Of a DNA stretch of 27,951 bases, positions 7,878 to 15,559 are shown one piece after another. The notes beneath the pieces are model-generated. The model was not told the DNA's origin and did no database searches. It saw only the letters and a program-made list of their open reading frames with translations. The translations under genes were made by a program, and so were the position numbers. This DNA is from CAZPQM01 sp964588995. GTDB taxonomy: Bacteria > Pseudomonadota > Alphaproteobacteria > Rickettsiales > UBA8987. The first letter of the stretch is position 1. Each line of letters starts with the position of its first letter. The stretch spans positions 1-27,951 of the forward strand of contig CAZPQM010000017.1 of NCBI GenBank assembly GCA_964588995.1. The letters are read 5' to 3'.

Positions 7878-8572
7878 GCCGCCATATCAAACAGGAGAAT
7901 CTCCGCGTCACGCCCCTCACTGAACGAGAGGGTGGCGGCATCCTCAAACCCCGCCCCATCACCCGCTTCCAGCCGGGTGCCATTTAACTCCACACTACCA
8001 CCGGCGAGCTGCACCCAGCCATGCCGCCCTTGTGTCAGCGGGTAGGTTGCATGGTCCTGCCCGTTCAGGTGCGCAAGATAAAGCCGTGCATCCTGATGCA
8101 GCTTCATCGCGCCGTTATGCCCCTCCGGACATGCGACAAGCTTAAAGCGCCCGGCCTTTTCCGCCTCCTCAATATAGGTTTGCGCGTAGCTCGGCGGCAT
8201 ATTGAGCGTATCCGGCTCGATCCAGATTTGCAGGAAATGGACCGGGTCCGAATTGGAGTGGTTGAACTCGCTATGGGTAACGCCGCTGCCAGCGCTCATG
8301 CGTTGCACCTCGCCCGCCATGATGATGGTTCCGTTGCCCATTGAGTCCTGATGTTCAAGCGCACCATCCAGCACATAGGTGATGATTTCCATGTTGTGAT
8401 GGGGGTGGGTTGGAAACCCTCCGCCGCCCATCACCCGGTCGTCATTGATCACCCGTAAATGCCCGAAGCCCATGAAATCCGGGTCGTAATACTGGCCGAA
8501 GGAAAAGCTGTGGCGGCTATTCAGCCAACCCAGATCCGTATGGCCGCGATGTTCTGCTTGGCGAACTAACAT
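7874..8572 (-). CDS. Pirin family protein (YhhW-type, cupin)
   Basis: 232 aa bicupin. The four metal ligands of YhhW-type pirins are present: H56 and H58 (in FPTHPHHNME), H100 and E102 (in GVTHSEFN). The N-terminal RHSFSFGQYYDPDFMGFG and DRVMGGGGF signatures are intact. YhhW has quercetin 2,3-dioxygenase activity in vitro, but the physiological substrate of bacterial pirins is mostly unknown. It lies 61 bases downstream of the sulfhydrylase gene on the same strand and is probably co-transcribed. Confidence 0.93.
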   Translation of the reverse strand: MLVRQAEHRGHTDLGWLNSRHSFSFGQYYDPDFMGFGHLRVINDDRVMGGGGFPTHPHHNMEIITYVLDGALEHQDSMGNGTIIMAGEVQRMSAGSGVTHSEFNHSNSDPVHFLQIWIEPDTLNMPPSYAQTYIEEAEKAGRFKLVACPEGHNGAMKLHQDARLYLAHLNGQDHATYPLTQGRHGWVQLAGGSVELNGTRLEAGDGAGFEDAATLSFSEGRDAEILLFDMAA

Positions 8573-8633
8573 TGCCTTGTCCTTTCCGTATCCTACCTAC
8601 GTGTTCGGACGGCAAAGGCGGAAGGCTACAGCG

Positions 8634-9905
8634 CTAGACCTGCTCCAGCGCCTGATCCAGATCAGCGATGATGTCCTGTACATGCTCAAGGCCAATGGAA
8701 ACGCGCACCATGTCCGGCCCGGCACCGGCCGCGATTTTCTGCTCACCCAGAAGCTGGCTATGAGTGGTAGACGCCGGATGGATGATCAGGCTGCGGGAAT
8801 CACCGATATTGGCGAGATGGGAAAACAGCTTGCAGGACTCGACCAGCTTTCTGCCCGCCTCATCACCCCCTTCCAGCCCAAAGGTAAACACCGCGCCATG
8901 CCCGTTCTTCAGATAGGTGCTCGCAAGCGCGTTATAGGGGCTGTCGGGTAGCCCGGCATATGACACCCATTTCACCTTTTCATGCTCATGTAAATAACGC
9001 GCGACTTCCAGCGCATTCTGGCAATGACGCTCCATGCGAAGCGGTAAGGTTTCAATCCCGAGCATGGTGAGATAGGCATTCATGGGCGACTGGCTCGCCC
9101 CCAGATCCCGCAAACCCAGGGCAATCGCGCGGAAGGTAAAGGCCATCTCGCCGAACGTATCGTGAAATTTCAGCCCGTGATAGGACGGATCTTCGCGCGT
9201 CATCAGTGGGAATGTATCGTTCTGCGACCAGTCAAACTTGCCGGCGTCGGTAATCGAGCCGCCGACTGCAGTGCCATTACCGCTTAGAAATTTCGTCGTC
9301 GAATTCAGTACGATGTCGGCACCATGTTCGATCGGCTTACACAGATAGGCGGTGGCCATCGTGTTGTCGATTATGAGCGGGATACCGTGCTTGTGTGCGA
9401 TGCTCGCAACCTGTTCGATATCGGTGATATTGCCGTGCGGGTTGGCAAGGCTTTCCGCGAAGACCGCTTTGGTATTGTCCTGAATCGCTTCAGTCAATGC
9501 GTCTTCATCGTTGATGTCGACGAAGCTCGCGCTCCAGCCAAACTGAGGAAAACTGTTAGAAAACTGATTAATCGAGCCACCGTAAAGCTGCCTGGAGACG
9601 ACAATATGATCACCGCTTTGCATCAGGTTGAACAGGGCGATAAGTTGCGCGGCATGACCGGACGCAGTGCACGCAGTGCCAACTCCACCCTCCAGTGCGG
9701 TAATACGTTCCTGTAAAGCGGCAACGGTTGGGTTGGTCAGCCGCGAATAGATAAAGCCAACATCTTTCAGCGCGAAGAGCTTAGCAGCCTGCTCGGCGCT
9801 CTCAAACACATAGGATGTGGTCTGGTGAATCGGGAGCTGGCGCGACCCCGTCCCATCGGGGGTTAGGCCCGTGTGCAGGGCGAGCGTTTCAAAACGGTGT
9901 GACAT
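8634..9905 (-). CDS. metY: O-acetylhomoserine aminocarboxypropyltransferase (sulfhydrylase)
   Basis: PLP-dependent Cys/Met metabolism enzyme that makes homocysteine from O-acetylhomoserine and sulfide. 423 aa from the ATG at 9905, which has a GAGGAG Shine-Dalgarno 7 bases upstream. The frame stays open further upstream (to 9971) but without a better start. Seen: the N-terminal FETLALHTG, the IYSRLTNPTVAALQERITALEGG stretch, and the PLP lysine K205 in NSTTKFLSGNGTAVGG. The C-terminal VRVSIGLEHVQDIIADLDQAL is also present. The ~420-residue length and THSQL motif fit MetY rather than the shorter MetB/MetZ, though a cystathionine-type specificity cannot be excluded. Confidence 0.92.
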   Translation of the reverse strand: MSHRFETLALHTGLTPDGTGSRQLPIHQTTSYVFESAEQAAKLFALKDVGFIYSRLTNPTVAALQERITALEGGVGTACTASGHAAQLIALFNLMQSGDHIVVSRQLYGGSINQFSNSFPQFGWSASFVDINDEDALTEAIQDNTKAVFAESLANPHGNITDIEQVASIAHKHGIPLIIDNTMATAYLCKPIEHGADIVLNSTTKFLSGNGTAVGGSITDAGKFDWSQNDTFPLMTREDPSYHGLKFHDTFGEMAFTFRAIALGLRDLGASQSPMNAYLTMLGIETLPLRMERHCQNALEVARYLHEHEKVKWVSYAGLPDSPYNALASTYLKNGHGAVFTFGLEGGDEAGRKLVESCKLFSHLANIGDSRSLIIHPASTTHSQLLGEQKIAAGAGPDMVRVSIGLEHVQDIIADLDQALEQV

Positions 9906-10375
9906 GTGGTTTCTCCTCAAATAAATGCTGTTTTCTTCTATAATAATTTGTGCGTAACTGCAAGAAACCATTCAGAGTCAACCCGGCCAACAACCGGCCA
10001 TGCCCACACAAACAGTACAATACACAAAAATATTTTATGGTAAATAAGGGGCTGGGTGTTCGTACTTGGCGACTCTGAACGGGTTGGGGATAAGCAGGCC
10101 AGCCTAGTAAAAAGAAAGCGTGGAAAACTTTGTGCATAAGCGTTTAGTATTATGAAAAATAGCAGAAGAGTTTACCTCACTTTTATCGCTCTACAACAAA
10201 ATAATAAAACAGCGTTCACGACATTATTTTCCAATATAAGGCATTATTATCAATATGTTGTTTCATACCGTAAGATAATAGAAGCCAGTGTAAGCGAGCA
10301 CTCCTTAGACTGTTGGAATAAGCTTATTTAGAGGTGAGGAAGGTAGGATTGCATGTGGATAACTTGGCCGAGCCG
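9906..10375. other. 470-base intergenic stretch with permuted inverted repeats
   Basis: No convincing gene is seen. TTCAGAGTC-AACCCG (9971-9985) and GACTCTGAA-CGGGTT (10071-10085) are inverted in two adjacent pieces but in swapped order, so in RNA from either strand the two helices would form a pseudoknot topology (1-2-1'-2'). CCGGCC direct repeats lie at 9983-10000. The rest (10130-10370) is AT-rich, with a perfect 12-bp palindrome AATAAGCTTATT (10317-10328). On the minus strand this stretch would be the leader of metY. I could not match it to SAM-II or another known methionine-pathway riboswitch. Confidence 0.5.
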
Positions 10376-11413
10376 TCAAATATGATCGCTCGCATCATCC
10401 TCATACAGCGCATCATATTCATCAAGATGTTTTTCGATTCGATCCATAGCCCTACTGCTACTAAAGGTTGCTATATGGAAAATAGCATCACCGCCATTAA
10501 CGAGCGGTAATTCGGTCTGGCCGATTATGACACCGGCTTCCGTCGCCTTGACTTCGTGTTGGTGGTCTCCGAAAGGATCGGTGATGATGGCGAGGGTTTG
10601 TCCTTTCTCAACGGCATCACCCAGCCCATTCAGGTGGATCAGCGTGCCGCTATAGGGTGCCCGGATCCAATGGCTGTCCTGGGCTATAATGGGTTGCTTC
10701 TTCAGGGTCAACCCCCGCTTGCGCCGGACCATTCCGATTTGCGCCATGACCGATAAGATCCCCTGCAACGCGCCCTGAATCACTTTTTCCTCGTAACGAA
10801 GCGCCTCGCCCCCTTCGAACAGGAGCATGGGGATATCCGCCTCGCGCGCTGCTTCACGCAATGAACCATCTCGTAAGCTGGAGTTTATGATTACGGGCGC
10901 CTTAAACGCTTTAGCCAGCGTTGCCGTCTGTTTATCTTCCATGAATGCGCGGATTTGCGGTAGATTACTGCGGTGGATCGCGCCCGTATGTAAATCCACC
11001 CCATGGGTGGCCTTGCTGACAATTTCTGTCATGAAGAGATGCGCCAGCTGTGCGCCAAGTGAACCGGATTTGCTGCCCGGAAAGCAGCGATTCAGATCGC
11101 GCCGATCGGGTAAATAGCGGCTTTTGGTGTTGAATCCATAGACATTTACCACCGGAACCGCGATCAATGTGCCTTGCAAGCCCTTCAAATTCTCTGGCTT
11201 TATCAGTCGCCGGATGACTTCCACACCGTTAATTTCGTCACCGTGCAGTGCAGCTGAAACAAACAGCACCGGGCCACCCTGTTTCTTACCCCGGATCACC
11301 TCAACGGGAATGGTAACCTTACTGTAATCATATAACGAAGGGGCTTCCAAGTGAATGCGTTTACGCTCACCTTGCGCTATACTGCTTGAACCAATACGTA
11401 AATGATCTGACAT
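10376..11413 (-). CDS. Succinylglutamate desuccinylase/aspartoacylase family zinc hydrolase
   Basis: 345 aa, M14-like. Zinc ligands H57 and E60 (in AALHGDEING) and H142 (in GVDLHTGA) are present, as is the catalytic glutamate E200 (in LLFEGGE). The substrate-binding DRRDLNRCFPG is at 103-113. A C-terminal beta domain (APYSGTLIHL..., ~250-320) resembles the biotinyl/lipoyl-like fold seen in this subfamily. These enzymes remove acyl groups or glutamates from amino groups, and the substrate here is unknown. The relatives often sit beside RimK-type ligases, but no such neighbour is present in the window. Confidence 0.87.
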   Translation of the reverse strand: MSDHLRIGSSSIAQGERKRIHLEAPSLYDYSKVTIPVEVIRGKKQGGPVLFVSAALHGDEINGVEVIRRLIKPENLKGLQGTLIAVPVVNVYGFNTKSRYLPDRRDLNRCFPGSKSGSLGAQLAHLFMTEIVSKATHGVDLHTGAIHRSNLPQIRAFMEDKQTATLAKAFKAPVIINSSLRDGSLREAAREADIPMLLFEGGEALRYEEKVIQGALQGILSVMAQIGMVRRKRGLTLKKQPIIAQDSHWIRAPYSGTLIHLNGLGDAVEKGQTLAIITDPFGDHQHEVKATEAGVIIGQTELPLVNGGDAIFHIATFSSSRAMDRIEKHLDEYDALYEDDASDHI

Positions 11414-11498
11414 AATTCCATGTTAGCGTTCCCGGCAGGATAGAATAGCGCTTATGAATAACAAGAAAAGTTCTGAAAAACGAGCTTAATGGCGGATT

Positions 11499-11837
11499 TT
11501 ACCAGCCGTCTGTGGCGGGGGAGGCAGGCTGCGCGTAATAATTATTGCCTGCTGCCGGTGCAACATTCGAATACGCCTCCAGTGAAGTGTCGTAAGGCAT
11601 GTAATCCGCACTCTTTGTGTTAAAATAAGACGCTGCCGTTTTGCGATCCACACAGCGCTGATACAGCACCTGACTGGTCATCATATCATCCCCCGGCATG
11701 GCTTGTTCGCTAGCTTCCTTGCGACATTCCGTATCCTCCAACAGGCCGATAGGCTGACCGAGTTGATACTGGGCGAATACAGGATAAGCCGAGTACATTA
11801 TCAGACCATAAACGATACACACCCCAATTTTAAACAT
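11499..11837 (-). CDS. Small secreted protein of unknown function
   Basis: 112 aa from the ATG at 11837, which has a GAGGGG Shine-Dalgarno. The frame opens 7 codons earlier without a better site. A signal peptide covers residues 1-22 (MFKIG, hydrophobic core, VFA-Q). The mature part has two cysteines (DTECRKEA and YQRCVDRK), a pattern close to small periplasmic proteins with one disulfide, then a Tyr/Asn/Ala-rich low-complexity tail ending TDGW. The family is not recognised. Confidence 0.65.
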   Translation of the reverse strand: MFKIGVCIVYGLIMYSAYPVFAQYQLGQPIGLLEDTECRKEASEQAMPGDDMMTSQVLYQRCVDRKTAASYFNTKSADYMPYDTSLEAYSNVAPAAGNNYYAQPASPATDGW

Positions 11838-12010
11838 GAACCCCTCAATCTGTATCATAATATTACAATAGCTTGCAACCGGTCTTCAGTTGAATACACG
11901 CGTAGATCAAAATCTTTACAATAGCTTAGCCGGATCGGCAATCATTTTATGTAAATCCAGCATAAATTAAGGATAAATGATGACTGTAAAATATGGAAAG
12001 TTGTTCGAAT

Positions 12011-12043
12011 ACAACGGTTTATTGACGTAGAGTATGCTATACT
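12011..12043 (+). promoter_or_regulatory. Degenerate CtrA-type promoter of the 12067 gene
   Basis: TATACT (12038-12043) is preceded 12 bases upstream by ACAACGGTTTATTGA (12011-12025), which matches the exact box at 14443 in 10 of 15 positions. The TATACTGAAAGGTGG stretch (12038-12052) matches 14469-14483 in 14 of 15 bases, so the two promoters are clearly related. Confidence 0.4.
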
Positions 12044-12066
12044 GAAAGGTGGTGTATTGAGGTAGT

Positions 12067-14301
12067 ATGTCTAACAAAAAAGCGCAGAGCAAGTTGCAAA
12101 TGGCGATCGTAGAATCTGCGATTGCGGACAGCAAATTGCAGAGAAGAACCCGCCTAAAGCAGCAAAGAGACGAAGTAAAAGCTTTGCAGGATGAACTGAG
12201 TGCGATGCTGGAGAATGCGCAAAACCAGCAATACACACTGGAAGTTGAATTCAGGGACAAGCAGGAAAAACGCAACAAAAAACTCAATCTGATAATTGAG
12301 GAAGCGCGGGATAATTATGAGGCGATATACCAGCAACATATGCAGGAAATTCGCGAGAAGCGGGAACTGCTTGACCAGTTAAATGTCCAGGCAACCAGAA
12401 TGCTTGAACATATGCCGAAGGAAAAAATTGAAGAAGCGCGTAAACAGTTGCGTGATTTAATCCGAAAAGGCACGCTTAAACAAAAAGCACTAGAGGAAGA
12501 GCAGCGCAAAATTGGCGAGCAAGCGCGACTGGAATTAAATAATCTGGTCAAAACGGCTTATGAACGTCAGGCAAAACTGCATCATCAACATAAAGAGGAA
12601 ATTCGAAAGCAGCTCGAAACAATTGAGCAGGAGGTGAATGCTCAGGTGGATAGAGTACGCAAAGGGTATAAAGACCTCAAGCGCGAAGAAAAGCAGGCGC
12701 TGGATGCGATTTATATGCAAGCTCACGAACAATATGCGCGGCAGCAGGAGCAGTGCGATCAAATAATGCATCAGAATGAAGCGGACATCGCAGCCTGCAC
12801 GCGCGAAATTGCAATATTACTGAAAGAGGGCCAGCATGAGTCAGTCGCCATCAGACTAAACGAACTTAAAGTGCGCATGCAGGAAGAGGTGAGACGGTTG
12901 GAGGCGAGCCAGAATAATACGGAGCGCGCCATAAACGCAGAAATCATCGACTTGAATATTGATATCCAGAAATCCTCATCGAAATTGCGGCAGGCATGTG
13001 ATGCCGAGCTTAAAAAAGCGCGTGGACTTTTGCAGCAGCATACGCATGATTTTATGCGCCGAATTTCCCGGGAAACAGTCGATAGGATGAGTCAGGACAT
13101 ATTTCACATGGAAGTCAGTATGGACGCGCATCGAAAGATGCTGAAAACTGAACAAATACAGCGGATAGAGCATGTCAAACGCCGTATGGCCAAACAGGCC
13201 GGAGATAATAAACGCCGTCGTTACCGGGAGCAAAAAGAACTGCTTAGAATGACCGAACGCAATATTGCGGACATTACCCGGCATTATAAAAATGCTACGG
13301 AATCCGCCCATGAGGACCTGAACAGCGTCATGCAGGCTACGAAGAAACGCGTGGATTATATCAGTCAGGAACATAAAAAACATATCTCTTCATTTAAAGA
13401 GAAGCAAAGCGATATGTTTGCGAGTCATATGAGAGCCTTTCATGCTTCCGTATCAGAACACCAGTTGGACGAAGAGCACAACAAGGAGCAGAAGCGCAAA
13501 AAATTAATTGAAGAAAAAATCGCCATCGGCAAATCGGCCAGTCGAACCCAGCAGTACATACAAAATCGGCAATCGATGATATCTTCGGAAGGGCGCAGGG
13601 AAATTGTTGGTATTTCCGCTAGCCAGCGGGAGCGGTTGGCAAATATACAGCAGGAATATAACGATACTATCAAGGAAACAAAGCGTAAAAATAAAACACT
13701 GCGGCACACCCTTGAAGCCGAGGAAGAGGTGATAAGAGCAAAATATGCGGCTATGCTCAAAGAGGCCAAAGAGCAACATCAGATAGCGCTGCAAGGCTTA
13801 AATCAGGAGAGGGACCATCTGAAGCAGCATGAGAACCGGATCAGGCTGCTAAAAAAGCAGTTGAATCAGTATAAAATACAAATGCAGGAAACCGCGTCGC
13901 AGGAATTGAGAGACGATTATTTGGCGCTGAAAGAGCTGATTCGCGATGCTTACTGCAAGTATGACGCGATGCAGCGGCAATTGGAGCAGAGTCATGCCGC
14001 TATCTTTTCAACATTGGATATGAGACGCCAGACCATACAGGATGAACGGTCAGAGCAACTGGATGAAATTCAACGGCAATTTGCCGAACAACGACGCGTT
14101 TTAAATGCGGAAGCGGACAGTAAACTGAGCGCCCTTCGCGTTGAAGAAGAGCGCCTGATGCAAAAAATAAACCATGTTATCGGTGAGAAATATCAGGAAA
14201 TGAATGAAAAACAGCTGGATATGGTACAGATGCAAAAACAGGTTACCGATCAAGCGCAGACCCGCCTGCAGGAGTTGAATCAGGAAGCGCGCCATCTTTG
14301 A
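12067..14301 (+). CDS. Large coiled-coil protein (paralogue of the 19221 product)
   Basis: 744 aa, almost entirely charged heptad-type helix (Glu/Lys/Gln/Arg-rich, few Pro or Gly). There is no signal peptide and no transmembrane segment, so it is a cytoplasmic rod. The start has a Shine-Dalgarno GAGGTAG 2-8 bases upstream. It is paralogous to the 723-aa protein at 19221. In-register matches include LLQQHTHDFMRRISRET versus RLQQHSHSIYGQIHRET, DLNSVMQATKKRV versus DFNLLMQTTRDHI, and EEKIAIGK versus EEKIKIGQ, in the same order and at similar distances. The family is not recognised. Coiled-coil-rich proteins of this size in bacteria include filament-forming cytoskeletal proteins (crescentin is an example), but no specific similarity is claimed. 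The promoter resembles that of the 14516 gene. Confidence 0.88.
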   Translation: MSNKKAQSKLQMAIVESAIADSKLQRRTRLKQQRDEVKALQDELSAMLENAQNQQYTLEVEFRDKQEKRNKKLNLIIEEARDNYEAIYQQHMQEIREKRELLDQLNVQATRMLEHMPKEKIEEARKQLRDLIRKGTLKQKALEEEQRKIGEQARLELNNLVKTAYERQAKLHHQHKEEIRKQLETIEQEVNAQVDRVRKGYKDLKREEKQALDAIYMQAHEQYARQQEQCDQIMHQNEADIAACTREIAILLKEGQHESVAIRLNELKVRMQEEVRRLEASQNNTERAINAEIIDLNIDIQKSSSKLRQACDAELKKARGLLQQHTHDFMRRISRETVDRMSQDIFHMEVSMDAHRKMLKTEQIQRIEHVKRRMAKQAGDNKRRRYREQKELLRMTERNIADITRHYKNATESAHEDLNSVMQATKKRVDYISQEHKKHISSFKEKQSDMFASHMRAFHASVSEHQLDEEHNKEQKRKKLIEEKIAIGKSASRTQQYIQNRQSMISSEGRREIVGISASQRERLANIQQEYNDTIKETKRKNKTLRHTLEAEEEVIRAKYAAMLKEAKEQHQIALQGLNQERDHLKQHENRIRLLKKQLNQYKIQMQETASQELRDDYLALKELIRDAYCKYDAMQRQLEQSHAAIFSTLDMRRQTIQDERSEQLDEIQRQFAEQRRVLNAEADSKLSALRVEEERLMQKINHVIGEKYQEMNEKQLDMVQMQKQVTDQAQTRLQELNQEARHL

Positions 14302-14442
14302 TAAGCATAGCGTACCGCACACGCTTGGAAGAACTATCCTATTGTAATATATGGTAATAGTGGCATGAAGTTGGATAAAACGGCTAGCCGCCCCAGCGCG
14401 CTATGCCCGATATTGGTCGTAGGGTCATAAAAAATCAGTTAC

Positions 14443-14474
14443 TTAACGATTTGTTAAGACAGAGATGTTATACT
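14443..14474 (+). promoter_or_regulatory. CtrA-type promoter of the 14516-17119 operon
   Basis: TTAA-CGATTTG-TTAA (14443-14457), 11 bases, then TATACT (14469-14474). Transcription would begin near 14481, so an ATG at 14465 lies inside the promoter and cannot be the start of the gene. Confidence 0.7.
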
Positions 14475-14515
14475 TAAAGGTGGAAAGTATAGTATATTTT
14501 ATGGTGGCGCAATCG

Positions 14516-15547
14516 ATGAGCTGGGTAAAAAAAGTCCGTTCCGGAAAACACGGCAATTCTGAGGTGCCCGGTATGCAGCAAGGCGGGTCAATGCCGCAGG
14601 GTATTCCGGCGCGTCCGTCGGATAGCACGCCTTATGATATAAAAAAGCTACCTTTTATCAAAGTGAGTGTGCTTAAAGATCATGGGGAAGAGAATGCCAC
14701 GATAAACGCGATTAACATGGCCTATCACCAATCCCAACATAATATCGCCGGCTTTGTATGGGCGTTCGGATCGGATGCATTAAATATGGCGATCAATAAT
14801 AAACTCAGCCAGTTTGCCCTGACCAATACGAAAAAGATAGTGGATGATGTAGCTAAGGCTATGTTAGGCGTGGATTATGAAGCGATCGGTCTGACCTACA
14901 AAGACGTGAAAGCCTTCACCGATGCGTTTGCTAAGGCCTACAAAAAAGAGGCAATGAAAGCCTATCTCAACCGGGTGCCTACGGAAATTGTACATAGTAA
15001 CTTTGAAAAGCAGGTGCTGAATAAGCTGTCTACTTCCTTAACTAATCAGCAAAGGGAGAATGTGACCCAAACAGTTCGGGCTTTTGCGCTTGATGTCGTG
15101 GAGGCGGTGAATGACGGGAATAGTCGTAAAGCCAGTCAGTATAAAAAAACCTTGAATTATGTGCAGGCCAATCAAGTGCACGACGCGATGGGCCGGGCAA
15201 CGGCCAACTTGGTTAAAGACGCATTGGATAGGGGTGTCCTGAGCGTTTCGGATTTTGAAGATATGCAGGCGGCCAAGATTAAGCTGGCCGTGCTGTTTAA
15301 CCAGGCATTTGCGCAGCAGGGTGTAAAGACCGGCTATGTTATAACCCGCGAGATGATGGAAAAAGGCGCAGGGCCGAATGAGACCAGCCTTCGGAGGAAG
15401 GGGTTAGACGCAGCTGTTAGAGAGCTGATTGCAAAAGAAAAGAGAGAAGACCCCGCGATTAAGGGTTTGATTGAAGCTACCGACCTGAGCGATGATATGG
15501 AGCCAGAACAAACCATTTCTGCCGGGCCTAGCGTGGCGGACCGATAA
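14516..15547 (+). CDS. Unrecognised helical protein, first gene of a two-gene operon
   Basis: 343 aa from the ATG at 14516, which has GGTGG 8 bases upstream. Earlier ATGs at 14465 (inside the -10) and 14501 (no well-placed Shine-Dalgarno) are less likely. A basic, Gly/Pro-rich N-terminus of ~45 residues (VKKVRSGKHG...PARPSD) leads into an apparently all-helical body with many Ala/Lys/Asn residues. The C-terminus is acidic (DLSDDMEPEQT). There is no signal peptide and no transmembrane helix. I do not recognise the family. The stop is 12 bases before the next gene, so they are almost certainly co-transcribed. It lies directly downstream of the 12067 coiled-coil gene under its own CtrA-type promoter. 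Confidence 0.82.
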   Translation: MSWVKKVRSGKHGNSEVPGMQQGGSMPQGIPARPSDSTPYDIKKLPFIKVSVLKDHGEENATINAINMAYHQSQHNIAGFVWAFGSDALNMAINNKLSQFALTNTKKIVDDVAKAMLGVDYEAIGLTYKDVKAFTDAFAKAYKKEAMKAYLNRVPTEIVHSNFEKQVLNKLSTSLTNQQRENVTQTVRAFALDVVEAVNDGNSRKASQYKKTLNYVQANQVHDAMGRATANLVKDALDRGVLSVSDFEDMQAAKIKLAVLFNQAFAQQGVKTGYVITREMMEKGAGPNETSLRRKGLDAAVRELIAKEKREDPAIKGLIEATDLSDDMEPEQTISAGPSVADR

Positions 15548-15559
15548 AAGAACTGTGTC

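Noticed and set aside
9906..10130. SAM-II riboswitch upstream of metY
   Set aside because: I could not find the conserved GCUAAA and AAAGC-type elements. Only the unusual pseudoknot-capable repeats are visible.
9889..10137. 82-codon minus-strand frame upstream of metY
   Set aside because: It has no ribosome site, overlaps the metY start and has an unlikely composition. The stretch is better read as a leader.
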